NCBI GenBank assembly: GCA_001786395.1 | Contig: MFWN01000005.1 | Coordinates: 10,371-19,149 of the forward strand | Origin: Candidatus Pacearchaeota archaeon RBG_13_36_9 | GTDB taxonomy: Archaea > Nanobdellota > Nanobdellia > Pacearchaeales > GW2011-AR1 | Direction: 5' to 3' | DNA length: 8,779 nt | In this document: in pieces, positions 1 through 7,512 of the stretch | Numbering within the stretch: position 1 is the first letter of the stretch | Layout of the letters: each line of letters begins with the position of its first letter | Position numbers and translations under genes: made by a program | The notes under the pieces: model-generated | The model's database searches: none | Told to the model about the DNA's origin: nothing | The model's input: the letters and a program-made list of their open reading frames with translations, nothing else

Positions 1-2
1 CG

Positions 3-491
3 GACAAACATACGAATATTCTAAAGGTTCATTCTACAGAACTGACAAAATTTCTAACAAAGAACGGCATGGTCTTAGGAGATAAAATAAAAAATAAAGC
101 CTCACTTCCGGATTGGATTTTTAATCAAAAGCCGTTTATGTTTGGTGCCCTAAGGGGATTATTCGATACGGATGGAGGAATTTACCATAAACAAAAAAGA
201 TACAAAAGGGCAGTAATTGAGTTCCAAACAAATTCAGAGTATATAAGGAAAGATATAGTCAGACTGCTAAAAAAATGCGGATTTACTCCATCAAAAAGCT
301 CGAAAAACATTAGGATACAAAATCAGGAGGAAATATACCGGTTCTTCAGCCTAGTTGGTAGTGCAAACCCGAAAAATATAGTAAGATACCAATACTTTAT
401 AAATAATAAAGAAATTCCTTTAAAAGAAAAATTAATTAAACGTATTTTACAAGTCCAAGTTAAAGAACCATTCAAAGCGGCTTTGGTCTAA
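3..491 (+). CDS. LAGLIDADG homing endonuclease, C-terminal part (5' end outside window)
   Basis: The frame is open to the left edge, so the N-terminal domain lies outside the window and the ATG at 69 is probably internal. The visible 162 residues contain one LAGLIDADG helix, LRGLFDTDG (bases 150-176), whose last Asp (171-173) is the expected metal-binding residue. Behind it come the usual elements of the fold: an IEFQTNS strand, the segment IRKDIVRLLKKCGF, and an IRIQNQEEIYRFFSLVGSANP segment. Such enzymes make a site-specific double-strand break that spreads their own gene. No intein C-terminal splice motif (HN followed by C/S/T) is seen, so a free-standing or intron-type enzyme is more likely. 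The stop TAA (489-491) lies inside the D-arm of the following tRNA, and the last four residues (AALV) are translated tRNA sequence. The family call is firm; whether the gene is active cannot be judged from half a protein. Confidence 0.85.
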   Translation, partial: DKHTNILKVHSTELTKFLTKNGMVLGDKIKNKASLPDWIFNQKPFMFGALRGLFDTDGGIYHKQKRYKRAVIEFQTNSEYIRKDIVRLLKKCGFTPSKSSKNIRIQNQEEIYRFFSLVGSANPKNIVRYQYFINNKEIPLKEKLIKRILQVQVKEPFKAALV

Positions 492-548
492 CGGCTATGA
501 CACGACCTTCCCAAGGTCGTTGCGCGGGTTCAACTCCCGCAAGCCGCA
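477..548 (+). tRNA. tRNA-Gly (anticodon CCC)
   Basis: A complete cloverleaf can be folded by eye. The acceptor is GCGGCTT (477-483) with AAGCCGC (541-547), seven perfect pairs. The D-arm starts GTC (486-488), pairs with GAC (499-501), and has GG in its loop. The anticodon stem is CGACC/GGTCG (503-507/515-519) around loop TTCCCAA, anticodon CCC at 510-512, reading glycine GGG. The variable loop is four bases, and the T-arm is GCGGG-TTCAACT-CCCGC (524-540). The discriminator base is A548. CCA is not encoded, so it must be added after transcription. There is no intron at the usual 37/38 site. The first 15 bases are also the end of the upstream homing endonuclease frame. Confidence 0.95.
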
Positions 549-565
549 TTTATTTTCTCTATTTT
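549..565 (+). terminator. T-rich terminator after tRNA-Gly
   Basis: Immediately after the discriminator base there is a pyrimidine/T-rich stretch with three short T runs. Archaeal RNA polymerase terminates on such tracts. A weak CTCT/AGAG hairpin (557-560/566-569) overlaps it. The call rests on composition and position only. Confidence 0.45.
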
Positions 566-612
566 AGAGGTATTAACAAGAATGTGATGCGGCATAGGCG
601 CATTTCAATAAC

Positions 613-621
613 ATTTAAATA
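613..621 (+). promoter_or_regulatory. TATA box for the gene at 644
   Basis: ATTTAAATA is a good archaeal TATA box centred 27 bases before the ATG at 644. That spacing places the transcription start at or next to the start codon, so the mRNA is probably leaderless. No Shine-Dalgarno sequence precedes the ATG. Confidence 0.7.
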
Positions 622-643
622 TAATTTTTTCCTGTATATTCTA

Positions 644-1822
644 ATGGAAGAAAAAAGAGGCAGTACTAAAGTGATGTTTGGAGGATGGTATCAAAGAACA
701 ACCCTCCACCTGTCTGAAATTTTTGAGTTTTTTGTAAACTGCAAATCCAAGCTAGAGCTAGCCCCAGAAAAGCTGGCAGAATACCATAAAAACTTGAAGC
801 TGCAATCAGTCAGCAGGGAATACAGCAACCTGGATTACATAAAAGCTGTAACAAATGAGAGCATTGAAATTAGATACTATGAAGATGGGCTGTATCTTCT
901 GGAAATAGAATCAGAAGACATAGAGAACAGCGCAATACTTTTAAAAGATTATTTTCATGAAGCCTTTGAGCCTGCGATTAACTACCTGTTTTCCCTTGGG
1001 GCGCCAACTCCAAAAATTTTATCAAATCTACATCAAGAGCACTGCATTGTTGTCAGGAAACTGGATAAAAATCACAATAAGTTCGCTGTCCCAGAAGAAT
1101 TCGGGGCAGTAAATAAAAAGTCAATATCCAGGGAAGTAAGCTTGTATAAGACGAGAGATTACCTTTTCATTGTAGGGCTGCCAAGCAAAAAAGAAAGCAT
1201 CGATGCTATTGTTGAAATGCAGATATTTTTCAGCGAGTTTAAAGAGCAGCTTCATAGATACCTGAATATCCACAGAAAAGTCTGGGAGGGGATATCAAGT
1301 ATTAAAGAAAGGAGATCTGTCAGGGGAAAAGAGGTTGAATTTTACAGGGCAGAGCTTGAAAGTTACAAAAAAACAATCGATTTAATAAATAACAGGATAA
1401 ACCAGATGCCCAGCTACGCTCACACTCGCGCTTCTCTGGCAAAAAGGCTGAAGATAGAAGAAGAATTAAATATTCTTCTCCAGTATAAATTCGAGGATTT
1501 ATTTAATACGCTGGCTTATATAAAAGAGATTTGGCAGATGACAGCCAATTATGTTAATTCTGCTATACAAATCCTGGTAGAAATAGCAAATAAAAAATCT
1601 GTATCTGGCATACGCTCAATACAGATACTGGCAAGCATCGGCGTAGTAACAGGATTAGTCGGCTATCTTACCAGAGACAGCCTGCCAAAATTCACGCAGG
1701 TAGGAGCCATTTACCTGGGATCTCTGGCTTTAGTTGTTCTGGTAATAGATTTTATAATCAAAAAGTATTTCCAGCATAAAAAATACGAGCTGAAATTCGC
1801 AGAAATTGAAAAAAAGCTTTAA
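644..1822 (+). CDS. Unknown protein with coiled-coil region and two C-terminal membrane helices
   Basis: I do not recognise the family. The open frame extends back to 497, but that part runs through the tRNA. The ATG at 644 (MEEKRGSTKV) is preferred because it lies 27 bases from a TATA box, giving 392 residues. Residues 1 to about 200 form a mixed alpha/beta soluble region. About 205-310 is highly charged and helical (for example EVEFYRAELESYKKTIDLIN), probably a coiled coil. Two hydrophobic helices follow near the end, about 323-343 and 352-371, joined by a short polar loop (TRDSLPKFTQ). A basic tail of about 20 residues ends the protein. This order (soluble domain, long helix, two terminal membrane spans) is the topology of CorA-like channels, but the CorA signature GMN is absent. 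It is a single-gene unit, convergent with the next gene. The membrane topology is well supported; any transport role is speculation. Confidence 0.8.
   Translation: MEEKRGSTKVMFGGWYQRTTLHLSEIFEFFVNCKSKLELAPEKLAEYHKNLKLQSVSREYSNLDYIKAVTNESIEIRYYEDGLYLLEIESEDIENSAILLKDYFHEAFEPAINYLFSLGAPTPKILSNLHQEHCIVVRKLDKNHNKFAVPEEFGAVNKKSISREVSLYKTRDYLFIVGLPSKKESIDAIVEMQIFFSEFKEQLHRYLNIHRKVWEGISSIKERRSVRGKEVEFYRAELESYKKTIDLINNRINQMPSYAHTRASLAKRLKIEEELNILLQYKFEDLFNTLAYIKEIWQMTANYVNSAIQILVEIANKKSVSGIRSIQILASIGVVTGLVGYLTRDSLPKFTQVGAIYLGSLALVVLVIDFIIKKYFQHKKYELKFAEIEKKL
1809..1815 (-). terminator. Possible T-tract terminator for the minus-strand deacylase gene
   Basis: On the minus strand a run of seven T residues lies about 50 bases past the stop codon of the deacylase gene, inside the 3' end of the convergent gene. 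Archaeal termination on T tracts makes this a candidate, but the A-rich coding sequence of the opposite gene could explain it equally well. Confidence 0.3.
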
Positions 1823-1861
1823 GTCCTACTTTGAATTTATGTGGGATAATGCAGAGAGGCA

Positions 1862-2869
1862 TTAAATATTCCCGAAAGCCATTACAGGAGAGCCTGGAAA
1901 TGCAACAGAAGAATCTGCATATCCTAAAACAATTCCTTCTTCTAATGCTCTAACTGTCTCCATTAACTTGCCAAATGGATTATAAATTCTCGCTAAAGGC
2001 TGTCCTTTATTAACAATTTCCCCGGGTTTAACTAAAAATCTTATAACCCCGCTAGTAAGGCTTACCTGCTGTTGAGAATAAGCTAGGATTTTATTTTTAA
2101 CTTTCTCAGAAATAATTACCTTAGAAGGCTCTTCAGAAGACTTAACAATTCCTAGCTCACTTAAAAGACCCCAGATAGCATTAAAGGCGTGCTCAACATC
2201 TTTTTCATTTACAACATCAGATTCTCCCAGCTCAATTGCCAAAGCAGGAATTCCCTCTTTAAGAAGGCTGTAAGTAAGAGTTTTCTCCACTTCTGCAGTA
2301 TCTAAAACAACAGGAAATCCTATTTTCTTACTAAACTCTTTTACCTTTTCATATGCTTCCTCTTTTCCAGGTTTAGGGTCTAAGAGCACGTAAGGTATTG
2401 ATTTTCTCCAGTCATTATGCAAATCAAGCACAAGAGAAGGATTTGTATCCTTTATCTGCGTAAAAATCTGGTAGGCAATTCTCTCTGCAAGGGAGCCATT
2501 TTCATTACCAGGAAAAGAGCGGTTTAAATCTTCGTTGCTGAAGGTTATCTTCCTGGAGTAGTTTTCAAAGCCAATGGGATTCATTAAAGGAAAAGCATAA
2601 ACCTCTCCTTTCAAAATTTCTTTTTTAAGTTTTTTGAATACTTCTTGTATTACTACCATACCCCCAACTTCATCCCCATGAACACACGCAGTAAGCCAGA
2701 TAACTGGTCCAGAGGAGATGCTCTTAATATGCATGAAGGGGAGTTTTCTCTTTGATAAATCCGAGCCAGTAAGAATATCTATAGAAGAATACTCAACTTC
2801 AATAGAAGGGTTTACAATTTTTTTCCTTATGCTTTTTCTCATCTTCTTCTTGCTAACTTTTTTTTCCAT
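1862..2869 (-). CDS. Succinylglutamate desuccinylase/aspartoacylase-family zinc deacylase
   Basis: This is a 335-residue protein of the AstE/AspA family, zinc enzymes of the carboxypeptidase fold that remove acyl groups from amino-acid derivatives. The zinc site is visible: H64 and E67 in ACVHGDEVGG, and H151 in LVLDLHND. DLNRSFPG (114-121) is the family's substrate-carboxylate motif with R117. E213 in AIELGE matches the general-base glutamate. From about 250 to the end there is a beta-rich, biotinyl/lipoyl-like domain (SGVIRFLVKPGEIVNKGQPL), usual in this family. The first 20 residues are strikingly basic. M1 is kept as start because a TATA box lies 26 bases upstream; M10 is the alternative. 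The real substrate cannot be read from sequence, and no amino-acid catabolism genes flank it, so the arginine-pathway name astE is not applied. The gene is transcribed alone, divergently from the membrane protein at 2970. Confidence 0.9.
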   Translation of the reverse strand: MEKKVSKKKMRKSIRKKIVNPSIEVEYSSIDILTGSDLSKRKLPFMHIKSISSGPVIWLTACVHGDEVGGMVVIQEVFKKLKKEILKGEVYAFPLMNPIGFENYSRKITFSNEDLNRSFPGNENGSLAERIAYQIFTQIKDTNPSLVLDLHNDWRKSIPYVLLDPKPGKEEAYEKVKEFSKKIGFPVVLDTAEVEKTLTYSLLKEGIPALAIELGESDVVNEKDVEHAFNAIWGLLSELGIVKSSEEPSKVIISEKVKNKILAYSQQQVSLTSGVIRFLVKPGEIVNKGQPLARIYNPFGKLMETVRALEEGIVLGYADSSVAFPGSPVMAFGNI

Positions 2870-2890
2870 AGACTAACAAGTTTCTCTGAA

Positions 2891-2899
2891 TATTTAATT
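2891..2899 (-). promoter_or_regulatory. TATA box for the minus-strand deacylase gene
   Basis: Read on the minus strand this is AATTAAATA, centred about 26 bases upstream of the ATG at 2869. The spacing predicts a leaderless mRNA and supports the first methionine as the start. The box lies in the 100-base region shared with the divergent gene at 2970. Confidence 0.6.
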
Positions 2900-2940
2900 G
2901 TTTCTAAAAACGAAAAGAAGCATTAATTTTTTCAAATACC

Positions 2941-2948
2941 TTTTTAAA
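2941..2948 (+). promoter_or_regulatory. TATA box for the membrane protein gene at 2970
   Basis: TTTTTAAA is centred about 25 bases before the ATG at 2970. It favours that ATG over the upstream one at 2898, which would place the start codon on the opposite gene's promoter. Confidence 0.55.
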
Positions 2949-2969
2949 CAGCAAAACACTATATCCGTC

Positions 2970-3671
2970 ATGCAAAAAGAGGAAAAAAGAAAACTTCTAT
3001 GGGTAGGGATATTTGCAGTAGCAATGGCTTTTGTAGAAACAATGATTGTCTACTATTTAAGAAAATTATACTACCCAGATCAGATTCTTTTTCCGCTGAA
3101 CACTTCAATGCCAACTGAGATACTAGTTCTTGAGTGGATAAGAGAAGCTTCCACAATAATAATGCTCGTTGCAATAGCGGCTCTTACTGGAAAAAACATA
3201 AAACAGAAAGTGGCGTATTTCCTTTACGCCTTTGCTATTTGGGATATTTTTTATTATGTCTGGCTGAAAGTAACATTAGACTGGCCCTCTTCTCTTATGA
3301 CTTGGGATGTTTTATTCCTAATCCCAATAACCTGGGCATCTCCTGTAATATGCCCGATTATAGTATCATTATCTATGATTCTCTACGCCTTTGCAGTTTT
3401 GCGCTCTGAGAAAAACAAGTTTACAAAAAAGCAGATAATCTGTCTTTCACTTGGAGGTATTTTGATTTACGCCTCTTTTGTATGGAACTACTCTGCCTTG
3501 TTTCTAAAAAAAGGGTATGTCCTGAAATTCTCTGAAGTTGCAATTGAAAAAGAAATACTTACTATCGCCTCCACCTATGTTCCGGATTATTTTAACTGGC
3601 CGCTTTTCATCCTAGGAATAATCCTTGCACTTGGCTCTTTATACTTTTTCTATAAAGGCAGAAAAAAGTAA
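2970..3671 (+). CDS. Multi-pass membrane protein of unknown function
   Basis: The predicted protein has 233 residues and about six membrane segments: roughly 10-30, 57-75, 80-100, 112-145 (one long or two short spans with an IPITWASPV break), 155-178 and 208-228. The N-terminus is short and charged (MQKEEKRK). The segment from IWDIFYYVWLK through TWDVLFLIPITWASPV is rich in Trp, Asp and Pro within the membrane. That usually marks a conserved functional core, and the pattern looks familiar from unnamed bacterial and archaeal membrane proteins, but I cannot attach a family name. The start at 2970 is chosen over an ATG at 2898 because a TATA box lies 25 bases upstream. It is a single-gene unit, divergent from the deacylase. 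The neighbours do not indicate what it transports or modifies. Confidence 0.8.
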   Translation: MQKEEKRKLLWVGIFAVAMAFVETMIVYYLRKLYYPDQILFPLNTSMPTEILVLEWIREASTIIMLVAIAALTGKNIKQKVAYFLYAFAIWDIFYYVWLKVTLDWPSSLMTWDVLFLIPITWASPVICPIIVSLSMILYAFAVLRSEKNKFTKKQIICLSLGGILIYASFVWNYSALFLKKGYVLKFSEVAIEKEILTIASTYVPDYFNWPLFILGIILALGSLYFFYKGRKK

Positions 3672-3730
3672 AAAAGTTCTAGAATAATGATCTTTCTAAA
3701 ATATAAAATACACAATCTACAATAACAATC

Positions 3731-3738
3731 TTTTAAAA
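3731..3738 (+). promoter_or_regulatory. TATA box for the gene at 3760
   Basis: TTTTAAAA is centred about 25.5 bases before the ATG at 3760 but only about 19.5 before the ATG at 3754. The other promoters here are spaced 25-27 bases from their ATG, so this box points to 3760 as the translation start. Confidence 0.5.
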
Positions 3739-3759
3739 TGCCTTTGCCTGCTAATGAGT

Positions 3760-5859
3760 ATGTCTGAAGATGGAACATGGATGACTATAAGGCAGATAAA
3801 AGAAGCAGGCTCAACATATTGCATTGCAACTCTTTATAGTAAAGTTACTTCTGATACACAGTTTGAAACAAGAAGGGCTCGTACTCAGGGAAAACCTATA
3901 GAAGTTCTCGTAACCTCTGAAAATATTTCGAGATTTAGAATAAGAAAGAAACTGGATTTTACAAAAATAGAACCTTTAGAACAAGGGGTCAGTGAAGTGA
4001 TTGTCCATACAATTTCCGGGGATTATCCAGTCTCTTCCGGTGATGGATACGGCTCTAAATATTTTTCAGAAGTAATGAGGGGCATTTTGCCGAAATCAGT
4101 GAGTTCAAAAGAAATTGAAGAGCTGTTTGTTTCAAATGCAAAGCATGAAGGGCAATCAAAAAAAATTGATGGCTCAAGATTAATTGGACTAGCATTAGAA
4201 TCAAAAAAGGCTAAGTTTCTAGACTCTAATCTATTTAATCATTTATCAGGAGAAGCAGGTATTAATTTAGATGAAGTCGCCCCGGCGCTGCAAAGAGCAG
4301 CCAGGGGGTATATTAAAAAATTATCGCCGAATCTTCCTTATATTTGCAGAACTGACCTTCCCGAAGTAGTTAAATTAATAAGAAAAGAAATCTATGGTGT
4401 TGATGACTGGCCTGAAGAAGTTGACTTAAAAGGAAAAAATGAAAAAACAGGTGATGTTCAAGAATCTTCTGCAAAAGAAGAAACTGCAGAAAAAGCAACA
4501 ACAAAATCTGCAGAGCCTAACAACAGATTTTACATAGAAGTTCCTGGAATTCTAGGAGGCACAAGAATTTGTTTTGAAACCGGAAGTAAACAAATACATG
4601 TAAGAGATGTAAGAACTAAACCAAGCGGAATTGAGGTGATTGTTGACACTGAAGAAACAATAACCACTGAAAAAAGCGCTTCAGACCATGGGAAATGGTG
4701 TACTGCCTCACAATTAAGTGAGATTACTAGGTTGCACATTGCAACTATAAGAACAAAATTAAAAAAATACGAAAAAGAATTGAGTGTAAGAAGAAGACAA
4801 GACTTAGGAAGAGCTTATGAAGCGAAAATTACACTAGACAATTATAATCTAATCGGACTTACAAAAGAAAAAGCCAGGCAACTTTTCAACATTCAGGAAG
4901 TTCCTGAATCAACAATAAAAAAAACTACACAAAAGCATGATGGAGATAGCAGGACTAAAGAACACATCAAACAAGAGACTGCTCAAGAACAGCCAGTAGT
5001 AATTGATATTTCAGGAAAGAATTATGAGTTTGTTCTTTCAAAAATTTACGAGCCAAAAGAAATATACGAAATTTTAAAACAAGTTCATGCTGGTGTTTTT
5101 ACGCCTCTTACGGTAGATAAAATACTTGAAGAGCTTAAATCCAGCTTAGGATTAGAAGGCAGAAAGCTGGCTGATTACATAAAAAGCGTAAATGGCATGA
5201 TGGACTTGTCCAGTACCGGGACTAAACTAAGATTACAGGAGATTGGTGCTTCTGTAGAAAACCTAAAAACAGACCCTGAATTATCTCAGTATCTAAGGAG
5301 TGCTCAGGGACTAAGAGAACAGTATATATTAAGAGCAGACCTTCCTCAGATACAAAAGGCTGTCTCAGAAAGGAAGAGCTTAACAAGAGGGCCTGTGCCT
5401 GTTACTGGCCCAGATAGAGAAGCATCGAAAAAAATTGTTACTGACTCAGACAAAAAAGAGGAAGAAGCGAGACAAACTGCTTTTTATGGATGGACAAAAA
5501 GACTAGAAAAAAAAAGCATGATGCCTGAAGATCTTTCATTAGAAAAGTTAACCAGTTCAGGAGTTTTAATAACTAATACAAAAGAGTCAATTAATCTTAC
5601 TTTTGGAGCTTTTGAAAGAGAAATGGAGGGTTTCAGATTTTTTAATCTCGACAGGATAAGAAGAGGCATTCCTGGAGAACCGGGCTGGAGAGAATTTTAT
5701 GGAGATTACTTACCTAAATTATTAGAAGCAGGAATCATAAAAAATATAGCTCAAAGTTGTGGAGGTCCAAAAAACTCTCATTTTTATGTAATCAAAAAAG
5801 GAAAGTATAAAGAAGATGCTTTTGAAGTCCTCGGTATAAAGCCAGATTCAACAGAATGA
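3760..5859 (+). CDS. Unknown 699-residue protein with duplicated HTH-like module and C-terminal winged-helix-like domain
   Basis: I recognise no family, but the protein contains an internal duplication. Unit A starts with an HTH-like segment at about 5-60 (TWMTIRQIKEAG...CIATLYSKV...RRARTQGKPIEV). Unit B repeats it at 311-366 (KWCTASQLSEIT...IATIRTKL...VRRRQDLGRAYEA). Each is followed by a helical domain that opens with ISG-(N)-Y (85-89; 417-422) and closes with a matching motif: ICRTDLPEVVKLIRKE (195-210) and ILRADLPQIQKAVSER (523-538). Charged, low-complexity linkers follow each unit (about 215-250, 380-412, 540-575). The last 80 residues (FFNLDRIRRGIPG...YLPKLLEAGIIKN...HFYVIKKG) look like a winged helix. 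The HTH resembles MerR/excisionase-type DNA-binding segments, so a DNA-binding role is plausible but inferred. There is no signal peptide, membrane span or catalytic motif. The ATG at 3760 is preferred over 3754 from TATA spacing. The gene has its own promoter, and the next gene does too. Confidence 0.8.
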   Translation: MSEDGTWMTIRQIKEAGSTYCIATLYSKVTSDTQFETRRARTQGKPIEVLVTSENISRFRIRKKLDFTKIEPLEQGVSEVIVHTISGDYPVSSGDGYGSKYFSEVMRGILPKSVSSKEIEELFVSNAKHEGQSKKIDGSRLIGLALESKKAKFLDSNLFNHLSGEAGINLDEVAPALQRAARGYIKKLSPNLPYICRTDLPEVVKLIRKEIYGVDDWPEEVDLKGKNEKTGDVQESSAKEETAEKATTKSAEPNNRFYIEVPGILGGTRICFETGSKQIHVRDVRTKPSGIEVIVDTEETITTEKSASDHGKWCTASQLSEITRLHIATIRTKLKKYEKELSVRRRQDLGRAYEAKITLDNYNLIGLTKEKARQLFNIQEVPESTIKKTTQKHDGDSRTKEHIKQETAQEQPVVIDISGKNYEFVLSKIYEPKEIYEILKQVHAGVFTPLTVDKILEELKSSLGLEGRKLADYIKSVNGMMDLSSTGTKLRLQEIGASVENLKTDPELSQYLRSAQGLREQYILRADLPQIQKAVSERKSLTRGPVPVTGPDREASKKIVTDSDKKEEEARQTAFYGWTKRLEKKSMMPEDLSLEKLTSSGVLITNTKESINLTFGAFEREMEGFRFFNLDRIRRGIPGEPGWREFYGDYLPKLLEAGIIKNIAQSCGGPKNSHFYVIKKGKYKEDAFEVLGIKPDSTE

Positions 5860-5869
5860 ACAACAAACC

Positions 5870-5876
5870 TTAAATA
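5870..5876 (+). promoter_or_regulatory. TATA box for the metallopeptidase gene
   Basis: TTAAATA is centred 25 bases before the ATG at 5898, giving a leaderless mRNA. It lies in a 38-base gap after the preceding stop codon, so the peptidase has its own promoter despite the tight spacing. Confidence 0.6.
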
Positions 5877-5897
5877 ACCATACTTCTAAATATAATT

Positions 5898-7487
5898 ATG
5901 GAGCTAAAAGAAATTAAATCCTTTATTCAGGAGAAAGAAAAGCAGATTTCTGTCTTGTATAAAAATCTTAATTCTTCTTACTGGACAGCTTCTATCTCAG
6001 GAAAAAAAGAAGATTATGATAAATATGCAGAGAACGAGCTGGCATTAAAGAGATTTTTCAACAACAAAGAAGATTATGAAAAAATTAAGAGCATGAAAGA
6101 AGAAAATATAGATAATAAAATTACAGCAAGGCAGCTGAAACTCTTGTATTATGCTTACCTCTCCTATCAGGGGGATTATAAATTAATGGAAGAAATCACA
6201 AAGAAAGTTACTGCAACAGAGCAGAAGTTCAACACTTTCAGGGCAAAAATAGGCAGCAAGGAGTATACTGAAAATGAAATAAAAGAAATTATGAAAAAAG
6301 ATAAAAGCAACAAAAAGGCAAAAGAAGCATGGGAAGCAATTAAAGTTCAGGGGGCAATTGTTGAAAAAGATGTTTTGGAAATTGTTAGATTAAGAAACAA
6401 GCTGGCAAAGTCTCTTGGATTTAGGGATTACTACGAGTTTTCTCTTGAAGTTGGAGAGCAAAAAGAAAAGGAAATAGAAAGTATAATGGATGAGCTTGAC
6501 AAATTAACAGAAATTCCATTCAAAAATCTCAAAGGAGAAATGGACCTTGTTCTTTCCAAGAAATACAGGATTAAAAAAGAAGAATTAGGGCCATGGAATT
6601 ACGGAGATCCTTTTTTCCAGGAAGGTCCTGAGATATACGAAATAAGCCTGGATAGTTACTATAAAGAAGATATTGTCGAAAAGGCAAGAAAATATTACAA
6701 AAGCATTGGCTTGGATGCAGAAGGTATATTAAGCAGAAGTGATTTATACGAAAAGCCGGGAAAAAACCAGCATGCTTACTGCATGGATATTGATAGAGAA
6801 GGAGATGTAAGAACCTTGCAAAATCTGAAGAATACAGAAAGATGGATGGAAATTCTTCTTCATGAATTAGGGCATGCAATATACAGCTCTAACCACAACT
6901 CCTCACTTCCATTTATCTTAAGGGATTCTGCGCACACTTTCACAACAGAAGCAATAGCCATGCTTTTTGGAAGAAAAGCAAGAAACGTAGAGTTTATTAA
7001 AAACTACTGCCAAATCAGCGAGCAAGAAGCTGAAAAAATAAATAAGACAGTAAAAAAAATATTAAGGTTAAGGATGCTTGTTTTCTCGCGATGGGTACAA
7101 GTTATGTTTAGGTTCGAGCAGCAGCTATATAAAAACCCAGAGCAGGATTTAAAAAAGTTATGGTGGGATTTAGTTAAAAAGTATCAATTAGTTAATTTTT
7201 CAAGAGATGCTCCAGACTGGGCTTCTAAATACCACACTGTTTCAGCTCCAGTCTACTACCATAATTATCTTTTAGGAGAGCTTTTAGCCTCTCAAATACA
7301 TAATTATATAACAAAAAATATAACCAAAGACCTAGACTCAGACTATACAGGTAAAAAGGAAGTTGGAGAGTATCTAATAAAAAACATCTTCAGCGTAGGA
7401 GCAAGGTATCGCTGGGATGAAATGATAAAAAGAGCACTAAAAGAAGAGCTAAATCCAAAATATTTTGTAGAAGAGTTTACAAAATAA
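5898..7487 (+). CDS. M3/M2-type zinc metallopeptidase (oligopeptidase)
   Basis: This is a 529-residue, largely helical protein of the gluzincin clan that includes oligoendopeptidase F, thimet oligopeptidase (M3) and angiotensin-converting enzyme (M2). The zinc site is H322-E-L-G-H326 in ILLHELGHAIYS, with the third ligand E351 in TTEAIAMLFGR, 25 residues after H326, the spacing expected for M3. REGDVR (300-305) just before the active site and LPFILRDSAHTFTTEAIAM after it are typical of the M2/M3-like group in bacteria and archaea. YHTVSAPVYYHNY (445-457) corresponds to the His/Tyr substrate-binding and transition-state segment of both families. No signal peptide or membrane helix is seen, so it is probably cytosolic and degrades short peptides. 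At 529 residues it is shorter than typical PepF (about 600). The ATG is set by the TATA box 25 bases upstream. The M3 versus M2 assignment is open; the metallopeptidase call is firm. Confidence 0.92.
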   Translation: MELKEIKSFIQEKEKQISVLYKNLNSSYWTASISGKKEDYDKYAENELALKRFFNNKEDYEKIKSMKEENIDNKITARQLKLLYYAYLSYQGDYKLMEEITKKVTATEQKFNTFRAKIGSKEYTENEIKEIMKKDKSNKKAKEAWEAIKVQGAIVEKDVLEIVRLRNKLAKSLGFRDYYEFSLEVGEQKEKEIESIMDELDKLTEIPFKNLKGEMDLVLSKKYRIKKEELGPWNYGDPFFQEGPEIYEISLDSYYKEDIVEKARKYYKSIGLDAEGILSRSDLYEKPGKNQHAYCMDIDREGDVRTLQNLKNTERWMEILLHELGHAIYSSNHNSSLPFILRDSAHTFTTEAIAMLFGRKARNVEFIKNYCQISEQEAEKINKTVKKILRLRMLVFSRWVQVMFRFEQQLYKNPEQDLKKLWWDLVKKYQLVNFSRDAPDWASKYHTVSAPVYYHNYLLGELLASQIHNYITKNITKDLDSDYTGKKEVGEYLIKNIFSVGARYRWDEMIKRALKEELNPKYFVEEFTK

Positions 7488-7512
7488 GATTAAAGTTAAA
7501 TATCTCATGGGG

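Noticed and set aside
3..491. Endonuclease domain of an intein
   Set aside because: No C-terminal intein splice junction (HN plus Cys/Ser/Thr) and no extein follow; the frame simply stops in the tRNA.
477..548. An archaeal intron inside the tRNA that would host the homing endonuclease
   Set aside because: The tRNA is contiguous and all stems pair without removing any bases. The ORF overlaps only its 5' end.
587..603. Small hairpin ATGCG-7-CGCAT upstream of the TATA box at 613, with a C-box-like TGATGC
   Set aside because: A five-base stem occurs often by chance, and no D box (CTGA) follows at the right distance, so neither an operator nor a C/D guide RNA is supported.
497..643. Upstream extension of the gene at 644 starting at ATG 497
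   Set aside because: The extension translates the tRNA and its terminator, and it lies upstream of the TATA box at 613. The ATG at 644 fits the promoter.
2968..3409. Short frames on both strands inside the membrane protein gene (minus 2968-3174, plus 3134-3409)
   Set aside because: They are other-frame readings of a well-supported membrane protein, with no promoter, ribosome-binding site or recognisable domain.
6571..6879. Minus-strand frame of 102 codons inside the metallopeptidase gene
   Set aside because: It is antisense to the conserved peptidase core, has no promoter signal, and its composition is typical of a shadow frame.
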